DNA from: Pseudomonadota bacterium
GTDB lineage: Bacteria > Pseudomonadota > Gammaproteobacteria > Burkholderiales > Rhodocyclaceae
Assembly (NCBI GenBank): GCA_018241685.1
Contig: JAFEDJ010000071.1
Span: forward strand, 34,354-98,353
Direction: 5' to 3'
Length of the DNA stretch: 64,000 nt
In this document: in pieces, positions 34,967 to 43,464 of the stretch
How positions within the stretch are numbered: position 1 is the first letter of the stretch
Layout: the number at the start of each line of letters is the position of its first letter
The notes under the pieces: generated by a model
What the model was told of the DNA's origin: nothing
The model's database searches: none
The model's input: only the letters and a program-made list of their open reading frames with translations
Program-made: the position numbers and the translations under genes

Positions 34967-37288
34967 ATGAATTCAGAGTCCTCCGTCCTTCCTTCCGCCT
35001 ATTCCGACTACCTCGGACCGGCCGTGCCCGACAGCTGGCGCCCCCTCCTCGACAAGGCCCTGCAGGCCGGCGAAAAGGTCCTGGCCAGCCTCAATCTCGA
35101 TCTCGATGCCGCGCTGCAGTTCCGCAGCGGCCTGGTGGCCCTGACGGATCGCCGCCTGCTGGCCTGGGACCTGCAGGCCAAGGACTGGCAGGTGTGGACC
35201 TTCCGTAGTGGCATGGCCCTGCGCCACCGCGACCACGCCGGCGTGGCCAGCCTCGACCTGGTGGACGGCGACGGCAAGCTGGCCGGCTGGCGCTTCACGC
35301 TGGCCCAGGACCCGGCCGCCCGCAACCTGGCCGACCGTTTCCACGCCCAGCTCGAATGCGTGCTGGCCGGCCGCCAGCCGACGCCACCCGAGCCGCTGAC
35401 CTGCCCGACCTGCGACGCGCCGCTGCCGCCGGGCACCGACGAATGTCCCACCTGCGCCCGCGAAATCCACACGCCGCCGTCCACCTGGACCCTGTTCCGC
35501 CTGTGGCGCTTTGCGCAGCCCTACAAGAAACAGTTGCTGGCCGGCTTCCTCCTGACCCTGGTGGCCACCGCCGCAACGCTGGTGCCGCCCTACCTCACCA
35601 TGCCGCTGATGGACGAGGTGCTGATCCCCTTCCAGAACGGCCAGCCCATCGACAGCATGAAGGTCATGATGCTGCTCGGCGGCCTGCTCGTCGCCGCGTC
35701 CTTCGCCTGGGGCCTCGGCTGGGCCAAGACCTACATCCTGGCGCTGGTCAGCGAACGCATCGGCGCCGACCTGCGCACCACCACCTACGAGCACCTGCAA
35801 GGCCTGTCGCTGGAATACTTCGGCGGCAAGCGCACCGGCGACCTGATGTCGCGGATCGGCTCGGAGACCGACCGGATCTGCTTGTTCCTGTCGATGAACC
35901 TGCTCGACTTCGCCACCGACTGCCTGATGATCGCGATGACCGCGGTGATCCTGGTGTCCATCAACCCGTGGCTGGCCCTGGTCACGCTGGTGCCGCTGCC
36001 CTTCATCGCCTGGCTGATCCACACCGTGCGCGACAAGCTGCGCTACGGCTTCGAGCAGGTGGACCGGGTGTGGTCCGAAGTCACCAGCGTGCTCGCCGAC
36101 ACCATCCCCGGCATCCGCGTGGTCAAGGCCTTCGCGCAGGAGAAGCGCGAGGTCGGCCGCTTCCGCGAAGCCAATGCCCGCAACTTGGCGGTGAACGACC
36201 GGGTGAACAAGATCTGGTCGGTGTTCTCCCCCACCGTCACGCTGATGACCGAGATCGGCCTGCTGATCGTGTGGGGCTTCGGCATCTGGCTGGTGTCCGA
36301 GAAGTCGGTGACGGTCGGTACGCTGGCCGCCTTCATCGCCTACATCTCGCGCTTCTACACCCGTCTCGACTCCATGAGCCGGATCGTCTCTGTGACGCAG
36401 AAGGCCGCCGCCGGCGCCAAGCGCATCTTCGACATCCTCGACCACGTCTCCAGCGTGCCCGATCCGGTCAATCCCCAGCACCTGCCTAAGGTGACCGGCG
36501 CCATCGAGGTCAAGCGCGTCGGCTTCCGCTACGGCAACCGCACCATCCTGCGCGGCGTGGATCTCAACATCGCGCCGGGCGAGATGATCGGCCTGGTTGG
36601 CCACTCGGGTTCCGGCAAGAGCACGCTGGTCAACCTGATCTGCCGTTTCTACGACGTGACCGACGGCTCGATCCGCATCGAAGGCATGGACATCCGCTCG
36701 GTGCCAGTCTCCGAGTACCGCCGCAACATCGGCCTGGTGCTGCAGGAGCCCTTCCTGTTCTTCGGCACCATCGCCGAGAACATCGCCTACGGCAAGCCCG
36801 ACGCAAGCCGCGAGGAGATCATCGCGGCCGCCCGCGCGGCCCACGCCCACGACTTCATCCTGCGCCTGCCGCAGGGCTACGATTCACTGGTCGGCGAGCG
36901 CGGCCAGGCCCTGTCCGGCGGCGAGCGCCAGCGCATCTCCATCGCCCGCGCGCTGCTGATCGACCCGCGCATTCTGATCCTCGACGAAGCCACCTCGGCG
37001 GTAGATACCGAGACCGAAATGGAAATCCAGGCCGCGCTGGAAAACCTCATCCGCGGCCGGACCACCATCGCCATCGCCCACCGCCTGTCCACGCTGCGCA
37101 AGGCTGACCGCCTGGTGGTGCTGGACCGCGGCCAGATCGTCGAGATCGGCAACCACGACACGCTGATGGAAAAACAGGGCGCCTACTTCCGCCTCTACGA
37201 AGCCCAGACCCGCAAGCTGGACGACGACGCACTGGGCAACGGCGACAAGCCCCGCGTGCCCTTCCACCGCGCCCATACCCCTGCCTGA
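34967..37288 (+). CDS. cyanophycin metabolism-associated ABC transporter (exporter-type, fused permease-ATPase)
   Basis: A 773-residue half-transporter with an unusual N-terminal extension of about 185 residues. That extension ends in a zinc-ribbon, CPTCDAPLPPGTDECPTC, and its first part resembles a PH-like domain (ALTDRRLLAWDLQ). Six membrane helices follow (about 200-480), then an ABC ATPase with GHSGSGKST, LSGGERQRISIARALL and ILILDEATSAVD. The gene diverges from the cphA'-cphA pair and precedes a DUF1854 gene, the arrangement associated with cyanophycin. Substrate is unknown; export of a polymer breakdown product or a lipid is conceivable. ATG at 34967 is preferred to 34922. Confidence 0.85.
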   Translation: MNSESSVLPSAYSDYLGPAVPDSWRPLLDKALQAGEKVLASLNLDLDAALQFRSGLVALTDRRLLAWDLQAKDWQVWTFRSGMALRHRDHAGVASLDLVDGDGKLAGWRFTLAQDPAARNLADRFHAQLECVLAGRQPTPPEPLTCPTCDAPLPPGTDECPTCAREIHTPPSTWTLFRLWRFAQPYKKQLLAGFLLTLVATAATLVPPYLTMPLMDEVLIPFQNGQPIDSMKVMMLLGGLLVAASFAWGLGWAKTYILALVSERIGADLRTTTYEHLQGLSLEYFGGKRTGDLMSRIGSETDRICLFLSMNLLDFATDCLMIAMTAVILVSINPWLALVTLVPLPFIAWLIHTVRDKLRYGFEQVDRVWSEVTSVLADTIPGIRVVKAFAQEKREVGRFREANARNLAVNDRVNKIWSVFSPTVTLMTEIGLLIVWGFGIWLVSEKSVTVGTLAAFIAYISRFYTRLDSMSRIVSVTQKAAAGAKRIFDILDHVSSVPDPVNPQHLPKVTGAIEVKRVGFRYGNRTILRGVDLNIAPGEMIGLVGHSGSGKSTLVNLICRFYDVTDGSIRIEGMDIRSVPVSEYRRNIGLVLQEPFLFFGTIAENIAYGKPDASREEIIAAARAAHAHDFILRLPQGYDSLVGERGQALSGGERQRISIARALLIDPRILILDEATSAVDTETEMEIQAALENLIRGRTTIAIAHRLSTLRKADRLVVLDRGQIVEIGNHDTLMEKQGAYFRLYEAQTRKLDDDALGNGDKPRVPFHRAHTPA

Positions 37289-37298
37289 AGACCACGTC

Positions 37299-37766
37299 AT
37301 GCCTACGCAAAACATCCAGCTGGAACGCAATGCCTTCGGCCAGCTCGTCTTCATCGACGCCACCGGCCAGGCCCAGCTGATCACCCCGGTCCGCGCCTTC
37401 CCGATCGCCGCCCCGGCCGAGAGCATCGGCCTCATCAACGGCGACGGTGAGGAAGTCGCCTGGATCGACCGCCTCACCGATCTGCCCGATGCGCCGCGCA
37501 AGTTGCTCGAGGACGAGATGGCCAGCCGCGAGTTCATGCCGGTAATCCAGCGCATCCACAGCGTGTCCAGCTTCGCCACCCCCAGCACCTGGGAGCTCGA
37601 GACCGACCGCGGCCCGACCAGCATGGTGCTGAAGGGGGAAGAAGACATCCGCCGCCTCACCCCGCCGGCCCTGCTGATCGCCGACAGCCGCGGCATCCAC
37701 TTCCTGATCCGCGACCGCTACGGGCTGGACGCCCACAGCAAGCGGCTGCTGGACCGCTTCCTGTAA
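37299..37766 (+). CDS. DUF1854 protein, cyanophycin-associated
   Basis: A 155-residue soluble protein with LVFIDATGQAQLITPVRAFPIAAP and EFMPVIQRIHSVSSFATPSTWELETDRGPTSMVLKGEEDIRRL, the pattern of DUF1854. Genes of this family sit next to the cyanophycin-linked ABC exporter in betaproteobacteria. It starts 10 bp after the transporter and is surely co-transcribed. It may be a cytoplasmic accessory of the exporter; no catalytic motif is evident. Confidence 0.82.
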   Translation: MPTQNIQLERNAFGQLVFIDATGQAQLITPVRAFPIAAPAESIGLINGDGEEVAWIDRLTDLPDAPRKLLEDEMASREFMPVIQRIHSVSSFATPSTWELETDRGPTSMVLKGEEDIRRLTPPALLIADSRGIHFLIRDRYGLDAHSKRLLDRFL

Positions 37767-37778
37767 TCCGCTCCATCC

Positions 37779-37810
37779 GGCGCAGTCTGGCTCATGCACC
37801 GGACTGCGCC
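37779..37810. terminator. hairpin after the DUF1854 gene
   Basis: GGCGCAGTC...GACTGCGCC, a 9-bp perfect stem whose 14-base loop holds a further GG/CC pairing. It lies between convergent genes. There is no clear T tract, so efficiency is uncertain. Confidence 0.5.
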
Positions 37811-37849
37811 AGCCAGTATCAAACGTAGGCCGACCAGCGTCCGACCCAG

Positions 37850-38665
37850 TCAGTCGCCGCCCCCTCCTCCGCAGCTGCTGCAAGCACTTCCCCCATCTCC
37901 ACCCGAACCACCATCGGCTGCGCCGTCGCCATCTCCATGGCTACCGCCATGTCCAGAGCTGCAATCTCCGATTCCATCTGCCGCGCAGGAGCCACCACAT
38001 CCGATGTCGCTGGCGCAATAGGCCGGGACGCCCTGCGCGTCCTCCACGCCGGAACAATCGAGTACGTAGCGGAAGCCGTCCGGAATCTCCAGCAGCGCAT
38101 CCAGCGCGAAGAGCATCGGTAGCCGATCCGGCTTGTTCGGATCGATGCCTTCGAAACGGCAGGCATGCAGCCAGGTACGCCGCAGTCCTTGCCGAGCGGA
38201 AACCGGCGTCGCCATGTGCTCGGCGGGTGTGTGGTCGAGGAAACGCCCCAGCCCGCGGGCGCAGAACTGCCGGTACCCCCGTGTAAAAAGAATGAACTCG
38301 TGCCAGGCCACATCCACCGCCTGGCTCGGCATGGACACCATGCGCCCCTGGGCCGCATTGGCTGCACGGAAGAAGCTGCGCAGCTCGCCGGTGACCAGGT
38401 CTACCTGCTCGGCGCTGAGATGGGGATAGGTCTGCCTGAGCTTGCGACCCAGGCTGGCCGGAAACTGGAAGGCGCCCAGGAAACGCTCCCGCGCCTTGAG
38501 GCGCCACTTACGCCAGATGAACGCCAGCGCTCCGAACAAGGCCCCGGCCAGCAGCAGCTTGGGCAGCCAATGGCGCCACGCCTCGCCGCCCGTCATCAGG
38601 GCGATCCCCACCAGCAGCGCCACCACGAGCATCCCGCCGAGCCTGTTCTCTTTCACCGCATCCAT
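37850..38665 (-). CDS. membrane protein with Gly/Cys-rich C-terminal tail
   Basis: A 271-residue protein. Two membrane helices (about residues 10-50) are followed by a conserved-looking cytoplasmic domain (MVSMPSQAVDVAWHEFILFTRGYRQFC, then GLGRFLDHTPAEHM) that resembles glycine-rich-domain proteins of unknown function. The last 55 residues are extremely rich in Gly, Ser, Asp and Cys (GCGGSC, DCSSGHGGSHGDGDG, ACSSCGGGGGD). The tail could bind metal or be disordered. It is a single gene, convergent with the DUF1854 gene. Confidence 0.75.
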   Translation of the reverse strand: MDAVKENRLGGMLVVALLVGIALMTGGEAWRHWLPKLLLAGALFGALAFIWRKWRLKARERFLGAFQFPASLGRKLRQTYPHLSAEQVDLVTGELRSFFRAANAAQGRMVSMPSQAVDVAWHEFILFTRGYRQFCARGLGRFLDHTPAEHMATPVSARQGLRRTWLHACRFEGIDPNKPDRLPMLFALDALLEIPDGFRYVLDCSGVEDAQGVPAYCASDIGCGGSCAADGIGDCSSGHGGSHGDGDGAADGGSGGDGGSACSSCGGGGGD

Positions 38666-38862
38666 CGCCGCGCGCCTCCCAATGCACCGCGGCAGATTTT
38701 ATCGGTTGCCAGCCCGTTTTAGATGCCATATCCATAGCCTTCATCACCGTTCCTTAACAAAACCGCAGCCGCCCCGTAACCCACGCTTCTTAGTCTTGCC
38801 TTGAAGACCCCATTCCGAGCTATTCCAATCAATTCCGGGTCGTTCGCCCTCCAGGAGAGTCC

Positions 38863-39456
38863 ATGAAGAACTTTTTGCGCGCCCTTGAAATCCAGCGGTG
38901 GGACGATCATCGCTTCTACCACCACAGCCGGATGAACCAGACCCTGCACTTCATCAGCGCAGTGAGCTTTCTGGTGGCCTATTCGCTGCTCTTCGTCGAT
39001 CCGGTGAAGGCGGCGCTGATCGGCTGGCTGATCTCGATGGTCACCCGTCAGTCCGGCCATTTCTTCTTCGAGCCTCTCGGCTACGACGAGGAGAACCAGG
39101 TCACCAACGATTACAAGGAAGCCGTGAAGGTCGGCTACAACCTCAAGCGCAAGGTCGTGCTGCTGTCGATCTGGGCCTTCATCCCGGTCGCCCTGTGGCT
39201 CAACCCGACGATGTTCGGCCTGTTCGAGGCTCACACCGGCGTCGGCGGCTTCATCGACCATCTGGGCCTGATGTGGCTGGGCCTCGGCGTCGCCGGCCTG
39301 CTGTTCCGCACGGTCCACCTGTTCTTCCTGAAGGACGTGCAGACCGGCCTGGTGTGGATCACCAAGATCCTCACCGACCCGTACCACGACATCAAGCTGT
39401 ACCACAAGGCTCCGCTGCACCTGCTGCGCGACCTGCGCGCCCGCCAGGCGGCGTAA
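38863..39456 (+). CDS. small integral membrane protein (possibly Mpo1/DUF962-like)
   Basis: A 197-residue protein with about four membrane segments. HHSRMNQTLHFISAVSFLVAY and RQSGHFFFEP hold histidines in the spacing of the Mpo1-like (DUF962) family, which includes iron-dependent lipid alpha-oxidases, but the match is by eye only. The C-terminal part (LLFRTVHLFFLKDVQTGLVW, then KAPLHLLRDLRARQAA) is basic and cytosolic. CAGGAGAG lies six bases before the ATG. A terminator follows at once, so it is monocistronic. Confidence 0.65.
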   Translation: MKNFLRALEIQRWDDHRFYHHSRMNQTLHFISAVSFLVAYSLLFVDPVKAALIGWLISMVTRQSGHFFFEPLGYDEENQVTNDYKEAVKVGYNLKRKVVLLSIWAFIPVALWLNPTMFGLFEAHTGVGGFIDHLGLMWLGLGVAGLLFRTVHLFFLKDVQTGLVWITKILTDPYHDIKLYHKAPLHLLRDLRARQAA

Positions 39457-39466
39457 GCCCTTCCGG

Positions 39467-39500
39467 CGCCGCTCCAGCCCCATGGGCGGAGCGGCGTTTT
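39467..39500 (+). terminator. rho-independent terminator
   Basis: CGCCGCTCC, 12-base loop, GGAGCGGCG, then TTTTC. It directly follows the small membrane protein gene and precedes the convergent aminotransferase gene. Confidence 0.8.
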
Positions 39501-39505
39501 CACGT

Positions 39506-41164
39506 CTACTTCCCGAGGAAGCGATGGCTCAGCATCTCCTTCAGGATGCGCCGGCGGATGCCCTTGTTGGTCAGGCTGCCGTCGTTCCACCACCAGCCGT
39601 CCGCCTCCATCCAGCGCGCGGCGGCGACGAAGCGTTCGGCAACGGCCTCGAAGTCCGCGTCGGTGTAGTTGAGGCTGAAGATGAAGCGGCCCGTGCCGAC
39701 CCAGCTGAGGGCCAGCCCTTCGGCTCGCAGGTAGTACTGCAGCATCCAGTTGTAGCGGCTCGGGCGGGTGTAGAAGACCGTCCAGATCGACGACACGTTG
39801 GCCACCTGCAGCGGCAGACCCTCGGCCTTCAGGCGCAGGTTGAGGCGCTCGGCGCGGCTGTTCCAGGTGTCGTCGAGGCCGGCGTAGAGGGCCTGCACCT
39901 TGGGCGTCTCGATGCGCTCCAGGAACTCGGCCATCGCGCCCATCACGTAGGGATGGGAGTTGAAGGTACCGCGGGCAAAGCAGATGTCCGCCGGGCGGTC
40001 GTCACGGAAGCGCTTCATCAGCTCGCGCTGGCCACACACCACGCCGATCGGCATACCGCCGCCGAGGGTCTTGCCGTAGGTCACCATGTCGGCCTGCACG
40101 CCGAAGTATTCCTGCGCGCCGCCCGGCGCCAGCCGAAAGCCAACGAAGACCTCGTCGAAGATCAACACGATGCCGCGCTCGGTACACACCTGGCGCAGCG
40201 CCTTCAGCCACGCAGTGTAGGCCGCCCGGTCGAAGCCCGCCTTGCGGGAGCTGTCCACCAGCGACGAATCCCCCGGCGCGGCGCCATTGGGATGCAGGGC
40301 CTGCAGCGGGTTGATCAGCACGCAGGCGATGTCCTTGCGACGGCGCAGCACGCGCAGCGCATCCTCGTGCATGTCCTTCAGCGTGTAGGTCTGGTTGGCC
40401 GCCACCGGGTTGCCGACCCCCGGCTGCACGTCGCCCCACCAGCCGTGGTAGGCGCCGCAGAAGCGCACCAGGTGGGTCCGGCCGGTGTGGTAGCGGGCCA
40501 GGCGCACGGCCTGCATCACTGCCTCGGTGCCGGACATGTGGAAGGACACCTCGTCCAGCCCGGAGATCGCCTTCAGGCGCTGCACGTTGTAGGCCAGCAG
40601 CGGATGGTAGGCGCCGAGCACCGGGCCGAGGGCCTCCACGCGCGCCGCGCCACGGGCCATGCAGTCCTTGTAGAAGTCGTAGCCGAACACATTGACGCCG
40701 TAGGAGCCGGTCAGGTCGTAGAAGACGTTGCCGTCCAGGTCGGTGACCGTCACGCCGCTCGACGCCTTCACGAAGGAACCGCCCTTGAGGTGCTGGCGCA
40801 CCAGCCGGCTGTACTGGAAAGGCACCCGGTAGGCGCCGGTGAACTGCATGTCCGACACGCCTTCCTGGGTCTCGGCGCTCATGGCCGCGCTGGCCGCAAA
40901 GCGCGTGCGGTACAGCTCGGCCAGGCGGAAGAAGGCCTCCTTGCGCTGCGCCGCCACCTCGGCCGGCGCATCGTCGCTGCGGAAGAAACTCGCCTCGTCG
41001 TATTCGTAGAACGGCAGCAGCTTTGCCACCCGGCGCGACATCTTGGCGTGCCCCGCCAGCGACGGGTGCTTGCCCTTCGACAGCTCCAGCCGGCGCTTCG
41101 CCTTCATCACCAGGCCCGGCAGCGCCAGCGCCCCGAGTCCGGCCAATACCAATGCATCTTCCAC
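39506..41164 (-). CDS. class III aminotransferase (glutamate-1-semialdehyde aminomutase-like)
   Basis: A PLP enzyme of about 552 residues, long for its class. TGSYGVNVFGY, FCGAYHGWWGD, IVLIFDEVFVGFR and TYGKTLGGGMPIGVVCG (PLP lysine in YGKT) are the fold-type I signatures closest to glutamate-1-semialdehyde aminomutases and amino-acid racemase-like class III enzymes. About 100 extra N-terminal residues include a hydrophobic start (LVLAGLGALALPGLVM) that could anchor it to the membrane. GTG at 41164 has GGAG eight bases upstream; GTG at 41173 is also possible. True heme-pathway HemL is about 430 residues, so this is a different enzyme. Confidence 0.8.
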   Translation of the reverse strand: MEDALVLAGLGALALPGLVMKAKRRLELSKGKHPSLAGHAKMSRRVAKLLPFYEYDEASFFRSDDAPAEVAAQRKEAFFRLAELYRTRFAASAAMSAETQEGVSDMQFTGAYRVPFQYSRLVRQHLKGGSFVKASSGVTVTDLDGNVFYDLTGSYGVNVFGYDFYKDCMARGAARVEALGPVLGAYHPLLAYNVQRLKAISGLDEVSFHMSGTEAVMQAVRLARYHTGRTHLVRFCGAYHGWWGDVQPGVGNPVAANQTYTLKDMHEDALRVLRRRKDIACVLINPLQALHPNGAAPGDSSLVDSSRKAGFDRAAYTAWLKALRQVCTERGIVLIFDEVFVGFRLAPGGAQEYFGVQADMVTYGKTLGGGMPIGVVCGQRELMKRFRDDRPADICFARGTFNSHPYVMGAMAEFLERIETPKVQALYAGLDDTWNSRAERLNLRLKAEGLPLQVANVSSIWTVFYTRPSRYNWMLQYYLRAEGLALSWVGTGRFIFSLNYTDADFEAVAERFVAAARWMEADGWWWNDGSLTNKGIRRRILKEMLSHRFLGK

Positions 41165-41220
41165 GTAGTGCACTCCGCAACTGAAAGATGAATGATTTAA
41201 CCGACCCCAGTTACAGAACC

Positions 41221-42105
41221 ATGAAAAGTCCCCGTCTGCTCGCCCGCCTCACCGATCAGGAAGACCTCAACTTTCTGCTCACCAACCGCCTGCCGCGTGC
41301 GCTGCTGACCCGTTTCGTCGGCTGGTTCAGCAAGATCGAACATCCCCTCGTTGCGCGCCTCTCCATCGCGATATGGAAAGCCTTCGCCGACCTGGACCTG
41401 TCGGAAGCGAAGAAGCAGGAATTCCGCAGCATGCACGACTGCTTCACGCGGGAGCTGAAGGACGGCGCGCGGACCATCGACGCCGACCCGGCAGTCCTCA
41501 GCAGCCCCTGCGACGCCATCGTCGGCGCCTGCGGCACGCTCGACGGCGTCACCGCCCTGCAGGCCAAGGGCGCCCCCTACCCGCTCATTGACCTGCTCGG
41601 CGACCCGGTGCTGGTGGACACCTACCGGGACGGCAGCTACGTGACGCTGCGCCTCAAGTCGAGCATGTACCACCGCTTCCATTCCCCGGCGGAGCTGCAG
41701 GTGGAGCACGTCACCTACATCTCCGGCGATGTTTGGAACGTCAATCCGCCGGCTCTCAAGCGGGTCGAGCGCCTGTACTGCAAGAACGAGCGGGCAGTGA
41801 TTCGCACCCGCCTCGCCGACGGCGCCCCGCTGACCCTGGTGCCGGTGGCGGCGATCCTCGTCGCCAGCATCCGCCTGCACTGGCTGGACGTGCTGCTGCA
41901 CATCCGCTACCGGGGCCCCAACGAGATCCCGGGCACCGCCCGCTTCGCCAAGGGCCAGGAGATGGGCTGGTTCCAGCACGGCTCGACGATCATCGTCTTC
42001 GCGCCGAAGGGCTTCAGCCTGTGTGCCGGCATCGACGAAGGCAGCCCGATCCGCATGGGCGAGCCGCTGCTGCGCCGACCGGACGTCGCTTGCTTGAGCG
42101 CGTAA
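41221..42105 (+). CDS. psd: phosphatidylserine decarboxylase-family protein
   Basis: A pyruvoyl-dependent decarboxylase of about 294 residues that makes phosphatidylethanolamine. GWFQHGSTIIVF holds the GST self-cleavage site that creates the pyruvoyl group, and LKSSMYHRFHSPAELQVEHV holds the conserved histidine. KSPRLLARL is followed by NFLLTNRLPRALLTRFVGWFSKIEHPLV, the usual N-terminal region. An in-frame ATG at 41188 would add 11 residues; neither start has a strong ribosome site. It diverges from the aminotransferase gene with only about 20-55 bp between starts. Confidence 0.88.
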   Translation: MKSPRLLARLTDQEDLNFLLTNRLPRALLTRFVGWFSKIEHPLVARLSIAIWKAFADLDLSEAKKQEFRSMHDCFTRELKDGARTIDADPAVLSSPCDAIVGACGTLDGVTALQAKGAPYPLIDLLGDPVLVDTYRDGSYVTLRLKSSMYHRFHSPAELQVEHVTYISGDVWNVNPPALKRVERLYCKNERAVIRTRLADGAPLTLVPVAAILVASIRLHWLDVLLHIRYRGPNEIPGTARFAKGQEMGWFQHGSTIIVFAPKGFSLCAGIDEGSPIRMGEPLLRRPDVACLSA

Positions 42106-42125
42106 AGCACAAATCCGGCCCCAAT

Positions 42126-42180
42126 AACTATTCGATTAAGGAAATCAGCCTATTCGATAGATTGCGTTTTCAAAATAGTT
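42126..42180. promoter_or_regulatory. AT-rich operator region of the gentisate operon
   Basis: AACTATT at 42126 and AATAGTT at 42174 form a 7-bp inverted repeat. CTATTCGAT occurs twice (42128 and 42150), the second within the near-palindrome CTATTCGATAG. The stretch is much more AT-rich than its surroundings. It is a likely promoter and binding site for the pathway regulator (LysR, MarR or IclR type). Confidence 0.45.
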
Positions 42181-42194
42181 GGTGTCTTCCACAC

Positions 42195-42208
42195 TTGATC
42201 TACATCAA
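42195..42208. promoter_or_regulatory. FNR/Anr box just before the 3-hydroxybenzoate 6-hydroxylase gene
   Basis: TTGAT-CTAC-ATCAA is an exact match to the FNR/Anr consensus. It ends 18 bp before the ATG, too near the gene for class II activation, so occupancy would more likely block transcription when oxygen is absent. Confidence 0.6.
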
Positions 42209-42226
42209 ATCAAACCAGGAGACGCC

Positions 42227-43429
42227 ATGAACACCACCCCCAACGCGCTGCCGGTCATCATCGCCGGTGGCGGCATCGGCGGCCTCGCCGCCGCCCTCGC
42301 CCTGACCCGCCGGGGCTTCTCCGTCAAGGTGCTCGAACAGGCCGCGCAGATCGGCGAGATCGGCGCCGGCATCCAGCTCGGCCCCAACGCCTTCCACGCC
42401 TTCGACGCCCTCGGCGTCGGCGACAAGGCCCGCAGCCGCGCCGTATACACCGACTACATGGTCATGCACGACGCCCTCGACGAGAGCGTCGTCGGCCGCA
42501 TCCCCACCGGCGAGGCGTTCCGCAAGCGCTTCGGCAATCCCTACGCGGTGATCCACCGGGTGGATGTGCACCTGTCCCTCCTCGAAGGCGCCCAGGAAAC
42601 CGGCCGCGTCGAGTTCCTGACCTCCACCCACGTCAGCCGTGTCGAGCAGGACGCCGACAGCGTGACGGTGTATGACCAGCACGGCAACGCCCACCGGGGC
42701 ATCGCACTGATCGGCGCCGACGGCGTGCGCTCGGTGGTGCGCGAGCAGTTCGTCGGCGATCCGGCCCGCGTCACCGGCCACGTGGTGTACCGCGCCGTGG
42801 TCGACAAGAAGGATTTCCCGGAAGACCTGCAGTGGAACGCCGCCAGCATCTGGGTCGGCCCCAACTGCCACCTGGTCCACTACCCGCTGCGCGGCGGCGA
42901 GCAATACAACGTGGTGGTCACCTTCCACAGCCGCCAGCAGGAGGAATGGGGCGTCACCGAAGGCAGCGCCGAGGAAGTGCAGAGTTACTTCCAGGGCATC
43001 TGCCCGAAGGCCCGCCAGCTGATCGAACTGCCCAAGAGCTGGAAGCGCTGGGCCACCGCCGACCGCGAGCCGATCGGCCAATGGACCTTCGGCCGCGTGA
43101 CCCTGCTCGGCGACGCCGCTCACCCGACCACCCAGTACATGGCCCAGGGCGCCTGCATGGCGATGGAAGACGCCGTCACCCTCGGCGAAGCCCTGCGCGT
43201 CCACGACAACGACTTCGTCAAGGCCTTCGACCTCTACCAGCGCTCCCGCGTGGCCCGCACCGCCCGCATCGTGCTGTCGTCCCGCGAGATGGGGCGCATC
43301 TACCACGCCAAGGGCGTCGAGCGCCTTGTGCGCAACGACCTGTGGAAGGGCCGCAGCGCGGAGCGCTTCTACGACGCGATGGAATGGCTGTACGGCTGGA
43401 ACGCCGACAACTGCCTGGCCAAAGACTGA
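42227..43429 (+). CDS. 3-hydroxybenzoate 6-hydroxylase (FAD monooxygenase)
   Basis: A 400-residue flavoprotein that turns 3-hydroxybenzoate into gentisate using NADH and oxygen. VIIAGGGIGGLAAALALTRRG is the FAD dinucleotide motif, GADGVRSVVRE is the DG motif, and VTLLGDAAHPTTQYMAQGACMAMEDAV is the second FAD site. The length and the gentisate genes directly downstream favour 3-hydroxybenzoate over salicylate as substrate. ATG at 42227 follows GGAG. First gene of a five-gene operon. Confidence 0.9.
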   Translation: MNTTPNALPVIIAGGGIGGLAAALALTRRGFSVKVLEQAAQIGEIGAGIQLGPNAFHAFDALGVGDKARSRAVYTDYMVMHDALDESVVGRIPTGEAFRKRFGNPYAVIHRVDVHLSLLEGAQETGRVEFLTSTHVSRVEQDADSVTVYDQHGNAHRGIALIGADGVRSVVREQFVGDPARVTGHVVYRAVVDKKDFPEDLQWNAASIWVGPNCHLVHYPLRGGEQYNVVVTFHSRQQEEWGVTEGSAEEVQSYFQGICPKARQLIELPKSWKRWATADREPIGQWTFGRVTLLGDAAHPTTQYMAQGACMAMEDAVTLGEALRVHDNDFVKAFDLYQRSRVARTARIVLSSREMGRIYHAKGVERLVRNDLWKGRSAERFYDAMEWLYGWNADNCLAKD

Positions 43430-43464
43430 GCCCCATCCATCCGAACCCGAACAGGACACTGACC

